DNA from: Tahibacter harae
GTDB lineage: Bacteria > Pseudomonadota > Gammaproteobacteria > Xanthomonadales > Rhodanobacteraceae
Length of the DNA stretch: 64,000 nt
Reading direction: 5' to 3'
Assembly: GCF_024437735.1 (NCBI RefSeq)
Contig: NZ_JANFQO010000006.1
Location: forward strand, 1 to 64,000
Part shown: one piece after another, positions 43,418 through 51,575 of the stretch
Layout of the letters: every line of letters starts with the position of its first letter
Numbering within the stretch: the first letter of the stretch is position 1
Position numbers and translations under genes: made by a program
Notes under the pieces: generated by a model
Database searches by the model: none
Seen by the model: the letters and a program-made list of their open reading frames with translations, nothing else
What the model was told of the DNA's origin: nothing

Positions 43418-45931
43418 TCAGATGCGCGCTCCCAGCGTGGCGGCGACGCGCAGCAGATCGGCAAAGACCCCGGCGGCAGTGACTTCGGGCCCGGCGCCGG
43501 GGCCTTGCACCACGAGTGGATTGTTGCAATAGCGTCTTGTGGAGAATTGCACGATGTTGTCCGTTTCGCGCAGATGGGCGAAGGCGTGTTCGCGGCCCAG
43601 TTCGACCAGGCCCACGCTGGCGCGGCCGTCGCGGTCGAGCTGCGCAACGTAGCGCAGCACCTTGCCGGACGCGGCGGCGGCGGCGTGGCGCGCGGCGAAG
43701 GCGGTGTCGAGTTCGCCCAGGCGCTGCATGAATTCCTCCGGCGCGGCGGCGCGCAGGGATTCGGGCACCAGGCTTTCCACGCGCACATCGGCCAGCGACA
43801 GTTCGCGGCCGGCCTCGCGCGCGAGGATGACCAGCTTGCGCGCCACGTCGGTGCCGGAGAGATCGTCGCGCGGATCCGGCTCGGTATAGCCCAGGCCGTG
43901 CGCCTCGCGCACCAGGGCCGAGAACGCGGCCGAGCCGTCGTAGCGGTTGAACAGCCAGGCCAGCGTGCCGGAGAAAATGCCTTCCACCGCGCTCAGTTCG
44001 TCGCCGGTGTCGAGCAGGTCGCGCAGGGTGCCGACCACCGGCAGGCCGGCGCCGACGGTGGCCTCGTAGCGGAAGCGCGCGCCGCTCGCGGCGGCGGCCT
44101 GGCGGATCGCGCGGTAGCGTTCCAGCGGGCCGGCGCCGGCCTGCTTGTTCGGCGTGATGACGTGAATGCCGGCGGCGAGCCAGCCGGCATAGCGCTCGGC
44201 CACGCGGTCGCTCGCACTGCAGTCGATGATGACGGTATGCGGCAGATGGGCCGATTGCAGGTGCGCGGTGAAGCGGTCGAGATCGGTGGCTTCGGCCGAA
44301 GCCTGCAGGCGTGCCTGCCAGCCGGCGGTGTCGCCGCGCTCGTCCAGCCACATCTGGCCGCGCGCGGCGACGGCGCGCAGGCGCAGGTCCAGGTTGGCTT
44401 CGCGCTTGAGGCGCGCCTGCGCCGCATGCAGCTGGTCGAGCAAGGCGCCGCCGACCTTGCCCGGGCCGATCAGGCCGACCGAGATGGTCTGCGCCGACAG
44501 CCAGAAGCCCGCGTGCGCGGCGCGCAGGGCCTTGTCCGCATCGGCGCTGGCGACGGCGACGGAGATATTGCGTTCGGACGCGCCCTGGGCGATGGCGCGG
44601 ATGTTCACCTGCGCCCGCGCCAGCGATCCGAACAGGCGCGCGGCCACGCCGGGCGTGCCGGCCATGCCGTCGCCGACCGCGGCCAGCACGCTGATGTCGC
44701 GGATCAGCTGCACGTTCTGCACCTGGGCGTTGGCCAGTTCGCGCGCGAACGCGGCCTGCACCGCGCGCCGGCCGATCTCGGCCTCGGCTTCGCGCACCAC
44801 GCAGCAGATGGAGTGTTCGGAGGAACCCTGCGAGATCATCACCACCGATACGCGCGCATCGCGCAGCGCGGCGAATACGCGCTCGGCCGTGCCCGGTACG
44901 CCGATCATGCCGGCGCCTTCGAGATTGAGCAGGGCCAGCCCCGGCGACAGGGTCAGGCCCTTGACCGGGCCGGCCTCGTCGCCGGCCGCGGCGATGCGCG
45001 TGCCCGGGTGTTCCGGCCGGAAGCTGTTGCGGATCAGGATGGGCAGGCCGCGGCTGATGGCCGGCGTCATGGTCTGCGGATGCACGACCTTTGCGCCGAA
45101 ATAGGCCAGTTCGCAGGCTTCGTGATAGGACAGCGCGGCCAGCGGCACGGCGTCGGGCACCAGCCGCGGATCGGCCGAGAGCACGCCGTCGACGTCGGTC
45201 CAGATGTGCAGCTCCTGCGCCTGGAACAGCGCGGCGAAGATGGCGCCGGAATAGTCGCTGCCGTTGCGGCCCAGGGTGGTGATGCGGTTGGCGCCGTCGC
45301 GCGCGACGAAGCCGGTGATGATGATGCGCGGCGCCGGATGGCGTTCGCGCCAGCGCGCCAGGCGTTCCTCGCTGGCCGGCCAGTCCACCGCGACGCCGAG
45401 GTCGCCGTGGTTGACCACCAGCACCTCGCGCGCGTCGAGCATGGCCACGTCCTCGCCCAGGGCGGCGAGATGGGCCGACAGCAGCCGTGCCGAATACACC
45501 TCGCCCAGGCCCTGTACGCGCTCCAGCGCCTCGCGCGTGGGCGTGCCGAGTACGGACAGGGCGTGGAGCAGTTCGGCCAGTTCGTCGAACTGCGCGCGCA
45601 GCCAGTCCTGTACGGGAGCGGCATCGGCCTGGAGCAGATCGGCGGCGGTGTCCAGATGGCGCCCGCGCAGGGCTTCCCAGGGCGTGCGCCAGTCGCGGCC
45701 GTCGGCGGCACTGTGGGCCAGGCCGATCAGCGCGTCGGTGACGCCCTTCATGGCCGAGACCACGCTGGCCTGCACGGCCTCGTCGCGGGCGCGCAGCAGG
45801 CCGGCCACATGGCGGTAGCGCGCCGCGTCGGCGACGGACGAGCCGCCGAATTTATGCGCAATGATGGACAAGGGCGCCGCCGCCAGTGCGGCGGCCCCGG
45901 ACTCCTGAACCTGTACAGCGGACGAACTCAT
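43418..45931 (-). CDS. thrA: Bifunctional aspartokinase / homoserine dehydrogenase
   Basis: This 837-residue fusion catalyses the first and third steps of the aspartate-to-threonine path. The N-terminal kinase (about 1-300) starts [20 protein letters not shown]-type regulatory segments follow (about 310-460, including [15 protein letters not shown] and [13 protein letters not shown]), which in relatives give threonine feedback. The C-terminal dehydrogenase (about 470-837) has NAD loop [17 protein letters not shown] and [13 protein letters not shown]. The ATG at 45931 has GGAGG 5 nt upstream. It is preceded by a leader peptide and alternative RNA stems. Confidence 0.96.
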   Translation of the reverse strand: MSSSAVQVQESGAAALAAAPLSIIAHKFGGSSVADAARYRHVAGLLRARDEAVQASVVSAMKGVTDALIGLAHSAADGRDWRTPWEALRGRHLDTAADLLQADAAPVQDWLRAQFDELAELLHALSVLGTPTREALERVQGLGEVYSARLLSAHLAALGEDVAMLDAREVLVVNHGDLGVAVDWPASEERLARWRERHPAPRIIITGFVARDGANRITTLGRNGSDYSGAIFAALFQAQELHIWTDVDGVLSADPRLVPDAVPLAALSYHEACELAYFGAKVVHPQTMTPAISRGLPILIRNSFRPEHPGTRIAAAGDEAGPVKGLTLSPGLALLNLEGAGMIGVPGTAERVFAALRDARVSVVMISQGSSEHSICCVVREAEAEIGRRAVQAAFARELANAQVQNVQLIRDISVLAAVGDGMAGTPGVAARLFGSLARAQVNIRAIAQGASERNISVAVASADADKALRAAHAGFWLSAQTISVGLIGPGKVGGALLDQLHAAQARLKREANLDLRLRAVAARGQMWLDERGDTAGWQARLQASAEATDLDRFTAHLQSAHLPHTVIIDCSASDRVAERYAGWLAAGIHVITPNKQAGAGPLERYRAIRQAAAASGARFRYEATVGAGLPVVGTLRDLLDTGDELSAVEGIFSGTLAWLFNRYDGSAAFSALVREAHGLGYTEPDPRDDLSGTDVARKLVILAREAGRELSLADVRVESLVPESLRAAAPEEFMQRLGELDTAFAARHAAAAASGKVLRYVAQLDRDGRASVGLVELGREHAFAHLRETDNIVQFSTRRYCNNPLVVQGPGAGPEVTAAGVFADLLRVAATLGARI

Positions 45932-45947
45932 GCTGCCTCCGTTGAGA

Positions 45948-46056
45948 GGCCCCGCCGTCACAGGGATCCGGGTTCTGGCCCGCATCCGTGTTCGGGTGCG
46001 GGGCCGTTTGCGTATGAACCTATTCGCGCACGACTCGCCGCACCACGGTAGTGGTG
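45948..46056 (-). promoter_or_regulatory. Threonine-operon attenuator (mutually exclusive RNA stems)
   Basis: In transcript order there are four pairing segments. Segment 1 is CACCAC (46051-46056, within the leader's Thr codons), which pairs with segment 2 GTGGTG (46041-46046). Segment 2, as GGTGCGG (46038-46044), can instead pair with segment 3 CCGCACC (45995-46001). Segment 3 also belongs to a GC-rich stem (45993-46005 with 45977-45988, 4-nt loop). Segment 3 can further pair GGCCCCGC (45998-46005) with GCGGGGCC (45948-45955), next to the thrA ribosome-binding site. No T-run follows the main stem, so the output may be Rho-dependent or translational. Confidence 0.7.
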
Positions 46057-46136
46057 GTGGTAATGGTACCGCCGCCAATGGACGCTGCCGCCGCAAGGGC
46101 GGTCGCGTTCAGTTCACTGTGCGGGGTCGTGGACAT
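46020..46136 (-). CDS. thrL: thr operon leader peptide
   Basis: This 38-codon frame has the hallmark of a thr leader: residues 24-30 are Thr-Ile-Thr-Thr-Thr-Thr-Thr, followed by VVRRVVRE and TAG. The Escherichia coli leader has a comparable Thr/Ile run. The stop lies 88 bp upstream of thrA. A TTGACA (46168-46173, minus strand) lies 31 nt ahead of the ATG but has no good -10 at the right distance, so the promoter and exact start codon are uncertain. Scarcity of charged tRNA-Thr would stall ribosomes on this run. Confidence 0.85.
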   Translation of the reverse strand: MSTTPHSELNATALAAAASIGGGTITTTTTVVRRVVRE

Positions 46137-46259
46137 GCGGGCCAGTGGAGCGGATGCGGCCCCGTGCTGTCAAGGGCGCAGATGGCATAACGTCCGGGCC
46201 GCGCCGGCACAGGGTCGGCGCGGCTGTGTTTCAAAGTGGAACTGTTGAAAGTGCGGCAG

Positions 46260-47345
46260 TCAGAGCAGCGTTGCCAGACGCGGATAAAGCACCTCGCGGC
46301 GCCAGCCTTCCAGCGCCTCGGGCCACTGGCCGTCGAAGACGTAGGCTTCGAGGTGGCGGCGGGCGCAGAGCAGGCCGTCGGGAATGTCCAGTTCGGCGGC
46401 GATGGCGACCACGGCTTCCTTCATTGCGGCGATGGTGCGCTTCTGCGCCGGGCTGGGCAGCGGGAAGATCGGCGCGAAGTCCATTTCCTCGGGCAGCAGC
46501 GGCGTGGCCAGCTGCAGGAACAATTCCTCGCGCTGCGGCCCGCGCAGGGCGCGCAGGCCCTTGGCGCGCTGGAACAGCTCGTCGGTATCGTGCGGCGGAC
46601 GCAGCACGAATTCGGCGATATGCGCATCGTCGATCAGCCAGGGGCGCGGCTTGTCGATCTGGCGCGCGGTGGCTTCGCGCCACAGCAGCACGCGGCGCAG
46701 CAGGGCCTGCTGCGGGCGGCTCCATTCGGCGGCGCTCTTGAAGCTGCGCTGGGGCTGCGGGTCGCCGTCGCGGCTGCGCGCCTTGGCCAGCAGGCGCTGG
46801 CAGTCCTGCGCATGCCAGTCGCTGCGGCCGCGGGCGCGCAGGCGCGCATCGAGTTCGGCGTGGATGGCGGCGAGGTGGATCACGTCCTGGGCGGCGTAGT
46901 CCAGCTGCTCGGCGCTCAAGGGGCGGCGCAGCCAGTCCGAGCGGGTTTCCGCCTTGGGCAGATCCACGCCGGCGATGGCGGCGACCAGTTTCTGGTAGCT
47001 CAGTCCGGCGCCGTAGCCGCACAGCGCGGCGGCGATCTGGGTGTCGAAGAGCTGGCCCAGGCCGCCGGGTACGGCCTCGGCCAGGGCTTCGAGGTCTTCG
47101 CTGGCGCTGTGCATGACGCAGAGCGTGGCCGGATCGGCCAGGCGCGGCGCCAGGGCGCCTATGCCGCCCAGGGCGAGCGGGTCGAGCAGGGCGATCTCGC
47201 CTTCCAGGTTGACCTGTACCAGGGCCAGGCGCGGATAGAAAGTGTCTATGCGCATGAACTCGGTGTCCAGGCCGACCAGGCGGGCGGCGGGGTGGCGGTT
47301 GAGCAGCTCGGCGGCGGCTTCAGGCTGCGCTATCCATTGGTGCAC
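46260..47345 (-). CDS. rnd: Ribonuclease D
   Basis: This 361-residue 3'-5' exoribonuclease trims tRNA 3' ends. The DEDD exonuclease motifs are present: VGLDTEFMR, HSASEDLEAL and the Tyr-type third motif DYAAQDVIHLA. A helical HRDC-like C-terminus follows (about 210-361, with LCARRHLEAYVF). The length matches proteobacterial RNase D. It lies upstream of the thr leader on the same strand, 123 bp away, and is divergent from the SUMF1-like gene. Confidence 0.93.
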   Translation of the reverse strand: MHQWIAQPEAAAELLNRHPAARLVGLDTEFMRIDTFYPRLALVQVNLEGEIALLDPLALGGIGALAPRLADPATLCVMHSASEDLEALAEAVPGGLGQLFDTQIAAALCGYGAGLSYQKLVAAIAGVDLPKAETRSDWLRRPLSAEQLDYAAQDVIHLAAIHAELDARLRARGRSDWHAQDCQRLLAKARSRDGDPQPQRSFKSAAEWSRPQQALLRRVLLWREATARQIDKPRPWLIDDAHIAEFVLRPPHDTDELFQRAKGLRALRGPQREELFLQLATPLLPEEMDFAPIFPLPSPAQKRTIAAMKEAVVAIAAELDIPDGLLCARRHLEAYVFDGQWPEALEGWRREVLYPRLATLL

Positions 47346-47442
47346 GCAATACTCCGGGCAGGGCGCGCGGGGCGCGCGCGGTTGTCAGGTCAAACGCATT
47401 AGCCTAAGGTCAGTCGCCCCTGCTGTCACACTGAAAGCGCGC

Positions 47443-49362
47443 ATGGCTGGTCCTGAAAAAGTCCGCAAGCAGACCACCTGGGGTGGGGCAGCGGGTATCG
47501 CCTTGCTGGGCTTCGCGCTGGTTTACCGCTTTTTTCCCGAAGTGATCCACGTTTCCCCGGGCGAGCGCCCGGCCGGCCTGCCGGTGCGCACCAGCGCGCC
47601 GCCGCCGCCGATCAATGTGCGCGGCGCGGCGCCGGCGGTGGTCGAATTCGGCCCGCCGCGCGAACTGGCCGGCGTGGCCGAGGCCCTGCCCGAGGCGCCG
47701 CCCGAACCCGAAGTGCCGGCCAGCGAGAAGATTGCCGGCCTGCTCAAGCAGGCCGACGAGGCGCTGGCCCGCGGCCAGTTGTTCGAGCCGGCCGAAGGCA
47801 GCGCCCTGCTGCTGTACCGCGAGGCACTGGACGAGGACAAGGGCAACCGCCGCGCGCGCAGCGGCCTGGCCGCGGTGCAGGACCAGTTGCTGGGCGACAT
47901 CGGCGCGCGCCTGGACGGCGGCGACACGGACGAGGCCGAGCGCATGCTGGCCGCGCTGGAAAAACTGCCGCACGAGGCCAACCGTTTCGCCGAATTGCGC
48001 GCACGGGTGAAGCTCGCGCGCCAGGTCGAGCCGCTGCTGGCCCAGGCTGCCGAACTGCTGCGCGAAGGCAAGGGGCTGGAGCCGCCGGGCAACAGTGCGC
48101 TGGATGTCTACCGCCGCGTGCGCGAACTGGATCCGGCCAATGTGCTGGCGCAACAGGGCCTGGAGCAGATCCAGCGCGGCGTGCTCGAACGCGCCCTGGC
48201 CGCGGTGGCGCGGGACGATTTCCTCGCCGCCGACGCCATCCTGGCCCAGGCCGCGACCATAGCGCCGGGTTCGCAGCAGCTGCTGGACACGCGCACGCGC
48301 ACCGAGGGCGTGCGCCGCCAGCGTGCCGAGACCGTGCTGGCCCAGGCCCAGTCGGCGCTGGATTCGGGCAATGCCGACCTGGCCGAGCGCCTGGCCGCGC
48401 AGGCCCAGGGCATCAGCGCCGATCTGCCCGGCGTGGACGAATTCCAGGACCGCCTGCGCAACGCGCGCCTGTACGCCAGCCTGCGCCCGGGCCAGCTGGT
48501 CAGCGATCCCTTCCTCGATCGCGCCGGCTCGGCGCCGGCGCTGCTGGTCGTGCCCACCGGCCGTTTCCTCATGGGCTCGCCCGATGCCGAGGAAGGCCAC
48601 CGCAGTTCCGAAGGACCGCAGCGTGAGGTGGTGATCGACAGCGGTTTCGCCCTGGGCCGCAGCGAGGTCACGGTGGCCGAGTTCCGCGAGTTCATCCGCG
48701 CCAGCGGCTACCGCACCACGGCCGAGATCGAAGGCACCTCCAGTGTCTACGACGAGAATTCCGGCCGCATGGGCGACGGCCGCGGCGTGACCTGGCAGGA
48801 CGACTACCGCGGCCGCCGCGCCGCCGACGACCTGCCGGTAGTGCATGTGAGCTGGGACGATGCCAGCGCCTACCTGGCCTGGCTGGGCGAACGCAGCGGC
48901 AAACGCTATCGCCTGCCGTCCGAAGCCGAATTCGAATACGCCCTGCGCGCCGGCTCGGTCACGCGCTTTCCCTGGGGCGACGGCGATCCGCCGCGGGTAC
49001 TGGGCAATTACACCGGCACCGGCGACCGCTCGCCGGCCCACCGCACCTGGCGCAAGGCCTTCGCGCGCTATTCCGACGATCACTGGGGCCCGGCGCCGGT
49101 GCGCACCTTCCCGGCCAATCCGCTGGGCTTCTTCGACCTGGACGGCAATGTGTCGGAATGGGTGCAGGACTGCTGGCATGACAACTACATCCGCGCGCCG
49201 CGCGACAGCCGCGCCTGGGTCAATGCCGGCTGCGAGCGTCATGTGGTGCGCGGCGGTTCCTGGGGCAGCGATCCGGACCAGGTGCGCTCGGCCTTCCGCC
49301 TGTCCGCGCTGAGCACCACGCGCAGCGGTCGCGTAGGCTTCCGCGTAGCGCGGGATCTGTAG
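47443..49362 (+). CDS. Membrane-anchored SUMF1/FGE-like domain protein with TPR-like region
   Basis: This 639-residue protein has an N-terminal membrane helix (about 12-28) and a Pro-rich linker. A helical TPR-like region spans about 85-360, with repeats such as LARGQLFEPAEGSALLLYREAL. A C-terminal SUMF1 fold (about 375-639) has GRFLMGSPDAEEGHRS, EVTVAEFREF, YRLPSEAEFEYALR and FDLDGNVSEWVQD. The catalytic cysteine pair of true formylglycine-generating enzymes is missing: after VRGGSW comes GSDPDQVRSAFR. It is therefore probably not a sulfatase activator. Start at 47443 chosen for the helix. Confidence 0.87.
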   Translation: MAGPEKVRKQTTWGGAAGIALLGFALVYRFFPEVIHVSPGERPAGLPVRTSAPPPPINVRGAAPAVVEFGPPRELAGVAEALPEAPPEPEVPASEKIAGLLKQADEALARGQLFEPAEGSALLLYREALDEDKGNRRARSGLAAVQDQLLGDIGARLDGGDTDEAERMLAALEKLPHEANRFAELRARVKLARQVEPLLAQAAELLREGKGLEPPGNSALDVYRRVRELDPANVLAQQGLEQIQRGVLERALAAVARDDFLAADAILAQAATIAPGSQQLLDTRTRTEGVRRQRAETVLAQAQSALDSGNADLAERLAAQAQGISADLPGVDEFQDRLRNARLYASLRPGQLVSDPFLDRAGSAPALLVVPTGRFLMGSPDAEEGHRSSEGPQREVVIDSGFALGRSEVTVAEFREFIRASGYRTTAEIEGTSSVYDENSGRMGDGRGVTWQDDYRGRRAADDLPVVHVSWDDASAYLAWLGERSGKRYRLPSEAEFEYALRAGSVTRFPWGDGDPPRVLGNYTGTGDRSPAHRTWRKAFARYSDDHWGPAPVRTFPANPLGFFDLDGNVSEWVQDCWHDNYIRAPRDSRAWVNAGCERHVVRGGSWGSDPDQVRSAFRLSALSTTRSGRVGFRVARDL

Positions 49363-49537
49363 GCGTGCGGCAGGTGCCGCCACGCCGCCCGGGCCGGTTC
49401 CGCTTCGCCGACCTTCGCCGCGGCGCCGGCAGCGCCAGTCCGAATCCCGAATTCCCAATCCCGCATCCCGCCCCCGCAACCCCGCGCCGCCGCCCCTGTC
49501 GATACACCCTGCCTTCCGCCGCTACCGGACGCCGAAC

Positions 49538-50284
49538 ATGCTGCGCTGGACGCTTTTCCTGCTTGCCGCCTGTGCGGCGGCCATGGCTCCGTGGGCCTGG
49601 AGCAAATCGGGCAGAACCCTCGTGAATGCCGTGGAAGGCGGCGGCAGTCGCGCGCAGCAGGCCGCGGCCCGCGTGAGGCCGGCGCTGCAGCGCGATCTGG
49701 CCGCACTGGGCCTGGAATACGGCGGCGCCGTGTTCATGCGCATCTTCAAGCGCGAGGCCGAACTGGAACTGTGGCTGGCCGGCAAGGACGGCCGCTACCA
49801 GCTGTTCCGCACCTATCCGATCTGCACCTTCTCCGGCGGGCTGGGCCCCAAGCGGCGCCAGGGCGACCGCCAGGCGCCGGAAGGTTTCTACCGCGTGGGC
49901 CTGGGCCAGCTCAATCCGGCCAGCAGCTACCACCTGTCCTTCAACCTGGGCTATCCCAACGCCTACGAGCGCGCCAACGGCTATACCGGCGACTTCCTCA
50001 TGGTCCACGGCAGCTGCGTTTCCATCGGCTGCTACGCCATGGGCGATGCGGCGATCGAGGAGATCTACACCCTGGCCGAGGCCGCCCTGCGCCAGGGCCA
50101 GGCGGCGTTCGAGGTGCATGCTTTTCCGTTCCGCCTGGATGATGCCGCGCTCGCTGCGGCGCGGGCCTCGCCCTGGTTCGATTTCTGGTCCGAGCTGAAG
50201 CCCGGTTACGATGCGTTCGAGCGCGAGCGCCAGCCGCCGCGCGTGCGGGTGGAAAACAAGCGCTATCGGATCGGCGAGGGGTAG
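49538..50284 (+). CDS. YafK-type murein L,D-transpeptidase
   Basis: This 248-residue protein has an N-terminal hydrophobic signal/anchor (about 4-22) and the L,D-transpeptidase catalytic motif HGSCVSIGCYAM (His157, Ser162, Cys165). Flanking segments such as RIFKREAELELWL and APEGFYRVGLGQLNP are typical of the YafK/DpaA group, which in Escherichia coli (DpaA) hydrolyses the link between Braun lipoprotein and peptidoglycan. It likely acts on periplasmic murein cross-links or attached proteins. A YjbR gene follows 7 bp later. Confidence 0.88.
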   Translation: MLRWTLFLLAACAAAMAPWAWSKSGRTLVNAVEGGGSRAQQAAARVRPALQRDLAALGLEYGGAVFMRIFKREAELELWLAGKDGRYQLFRTYPICTFSGGLGPKRRQGDRQAPEGFYRVGLGQLNPASSYHLSFNLGYPNAYERANGYTGDFLMVHGSCVSIGCYAMGDAAIEEIYTLAEAALRQGQAAFEVHAFPFRLDDAALAAARASPWFDFWSELKPGYDAFERERQPPRVRVENKRYRIGEG

Positions 50285-50291
50285 GCAGGCG

Positions 50292-50654
50292 ATGACGACA
50301 CTGGAAGCCGAGCAACTGGCCGCGATCTGCGCCGACTGGCCCGGCGTGAGCACCACGCTGAAATGGGAAGTGGACCTGGTCTACAACGTGGCCGGCAAGA
50401 TGTTCGCCGTCTACTGCACCCTGGGCGTGGAACGCGGCCGGGTCTCCTTCAAGGTGGATGCGGACAAGTTCCTGGAACTGGCCGAGCATCCCGGCTTCAT
50501 GCCGGCGCCGTACATGGCGCGGGCGTTCTGGGTCACCCTGACCGATCCGGCCCAGCTCGCCCCGGGCGAACTGGAGGCCTATCTGCGCCGCTCCTACGAG
50601 CTGGTGGTGGAGAAGCTGCCGGAAAAGGCGCAGCAGTCGCTGCAGCCGCGCTGA
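50292..50654 (+). CDS. MmcQ/YjbR-family protein
   Basis: This 120-residue protein belongs to the MmcQ/YjbR family with a CyaY-like fold. The pattern 'W......L.Y.VAGKMFA' is seen in EVDLVYNVAGKMFAVY. RVSFKVDADKFLELAE and a C-terminal LRRSYELVVEKLP helix also fit. A DNA-binding role is only suggested by fold and charge. The ATG at 50292 is 8 bp past the transpeptidase stop, so they are probably co-transcribed. Confidence 0.88.
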   Translation: MTTLEAEQLAAICADWPGVSTTLKWEVDLVYNVAGKMFAVYCTLGVERGRVSFKVDADKFLELAEHPGFMPAPYMARAFWVTLTDPAQLAPGELEAYLRRSYELVVEKLPEKAQQSLQPR

Positions 50655-50718
50655 CATCCTTCGCCACGCTGTCCGCGTGCCGGCTGTGCCGGCGCGGCAG
50701 CCCCACTTTCCGGTGCGC

Positions 50719-51312
50719 ATGAAAATCTACGACAAGGCCTATTTCGACAAGTGGTACCGCGACGGCCGGCACCGCGTGATTTCCTCTGGCGTGCTCGCGC
50801 GCAAGGCCGCGCTGGCGGTGGGCCTGGCCGAGTACTACCTGGGCCGGCCCATCCGCAACGTGCTCGACGTGGGCTGCGGCGAAGGCGCCTGGTACAAGCC
50901 GCTGCGCGCGCTGCGGCCGCAGGCGAGCTACCTCGGCCTGGATTCCAGCGAATACGCCATCGCCCGCTGGGGCCGCCAGCGCAACCTGCGCCTGGCCAGC
51001 TTCGGCGACCTGGGCCAGCTGCGCCTGGGCGAGCGCTACGACCTCATCATCTGCGCCGACGTAATGCACTACCTGCGCGCGCCGGAGCTGCGCCGCGGCC
51101 TGGACGGCATCGTCGATCAGCTCGAAGGCCTGGCCTATCTGGAGGTGTATACGACGGCCGACCGCCTCGACGGCGACATGGTCGGTTTCCAGCGCCGCAC
51201 GCCGCGCTGGTACCGCCAGGTGTTTGCCGAGGCCGGGCTGCTGTCGGTGGGCTCGCAGGGCTGGGTGGGCCCGCGCCAGGCGCCATGGATCACGGCGATG
51301 GAAGCGGGCTAG
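50719..51312 (+). CDS. Class I SAM-dependent methyltransferase
   Basis: This 197-residue enzyme has the SAM-binding motif VLDVGCGEGAWYKPL, then YLGLDSSEYAIARWG and LIICADVMHYL as motifs II to IV. The N-terminal AYFDKWYRDG is seen in several small-molecule or lipid methyltransferases. The start at 50719 is preferred; a GTG or Met at 50677 would add an unstructured tail. It ends before a strong hairpin between convergent genes. Substrate unknown. Confidence 0.87.
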   Translation: MKIYDKAYFDKWYRDGRHRVISSGVLARKAALAVGLAEYYLGRPIRNVLDVGCGEGAWYKPLRALRPQASYLGLDSSEYAIARWGRQRNLRLASFGDLGQLRLGERYDLIICADVMHYLRAPELRRGLDGIVDQLEGLAYLEVYTTADRLDGDMVGFQRRTPRWYRQVFAEAGLLSVGSQGWVGPRQAPWITAMEAG

Positions 51313-51431
51313 CCGGCCGGCGTCCGCAGGCGGCGAAGCGCTCCGGAAACGAAGCGGGCAGACCGGCCGCGCAAGCGCGCCCGTGACTGCCTCGTGCCCG
51401 CAGCTGCCCGGCGAAGACGTCCGGAAAACGA

Positions 51432-51466
51432 ACGTCACGCCGCGCGAGGGAAGCGCGGCGTGACGT
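51432..51466. terminator. Bidirectional hairpin between convergent genes
   Basis: A perfect 14-bp stem (ACGTCACGCCGCGC with GCGCGGCGTGACGT) closes a 7-nt loop. It lies 120 bp past the methyltransferase stop and 110 bp past the stop of the convergent LVIVD gene. No T-run follows on either strand. Position and stability suggest a shared terminator. Confidence 0.5.
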
Positions 51467-51575
51467 CCCGGGGTGTGCCGCACCGGGGGGTAGGGGAGGA
51501 AAGCGGCACACCTCAGCCCGGACGCGAAACCGTGGTGCGGCGTCGCGGCGTCCTGCGATCAATTTTCCGCGCCGC

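Noticed and set aside
46168-46173. TTGACA (minus strand) as the thr operon -35 box
   Set aside because: It is a perfect -35 hexamer, but no acceptable -10 lies 16-18 nt downstream, and initiation there would begin at the leader's start codon. Kept only as a note in the leader entry.
47443-49362. Annotation as an active sulfatase-modifying (formylglycine-generating) enzyme
   Set aside because: The domain fold fits, but the catalytic cysteine pair is absent, so only a SUMF1-like fold is claimed.
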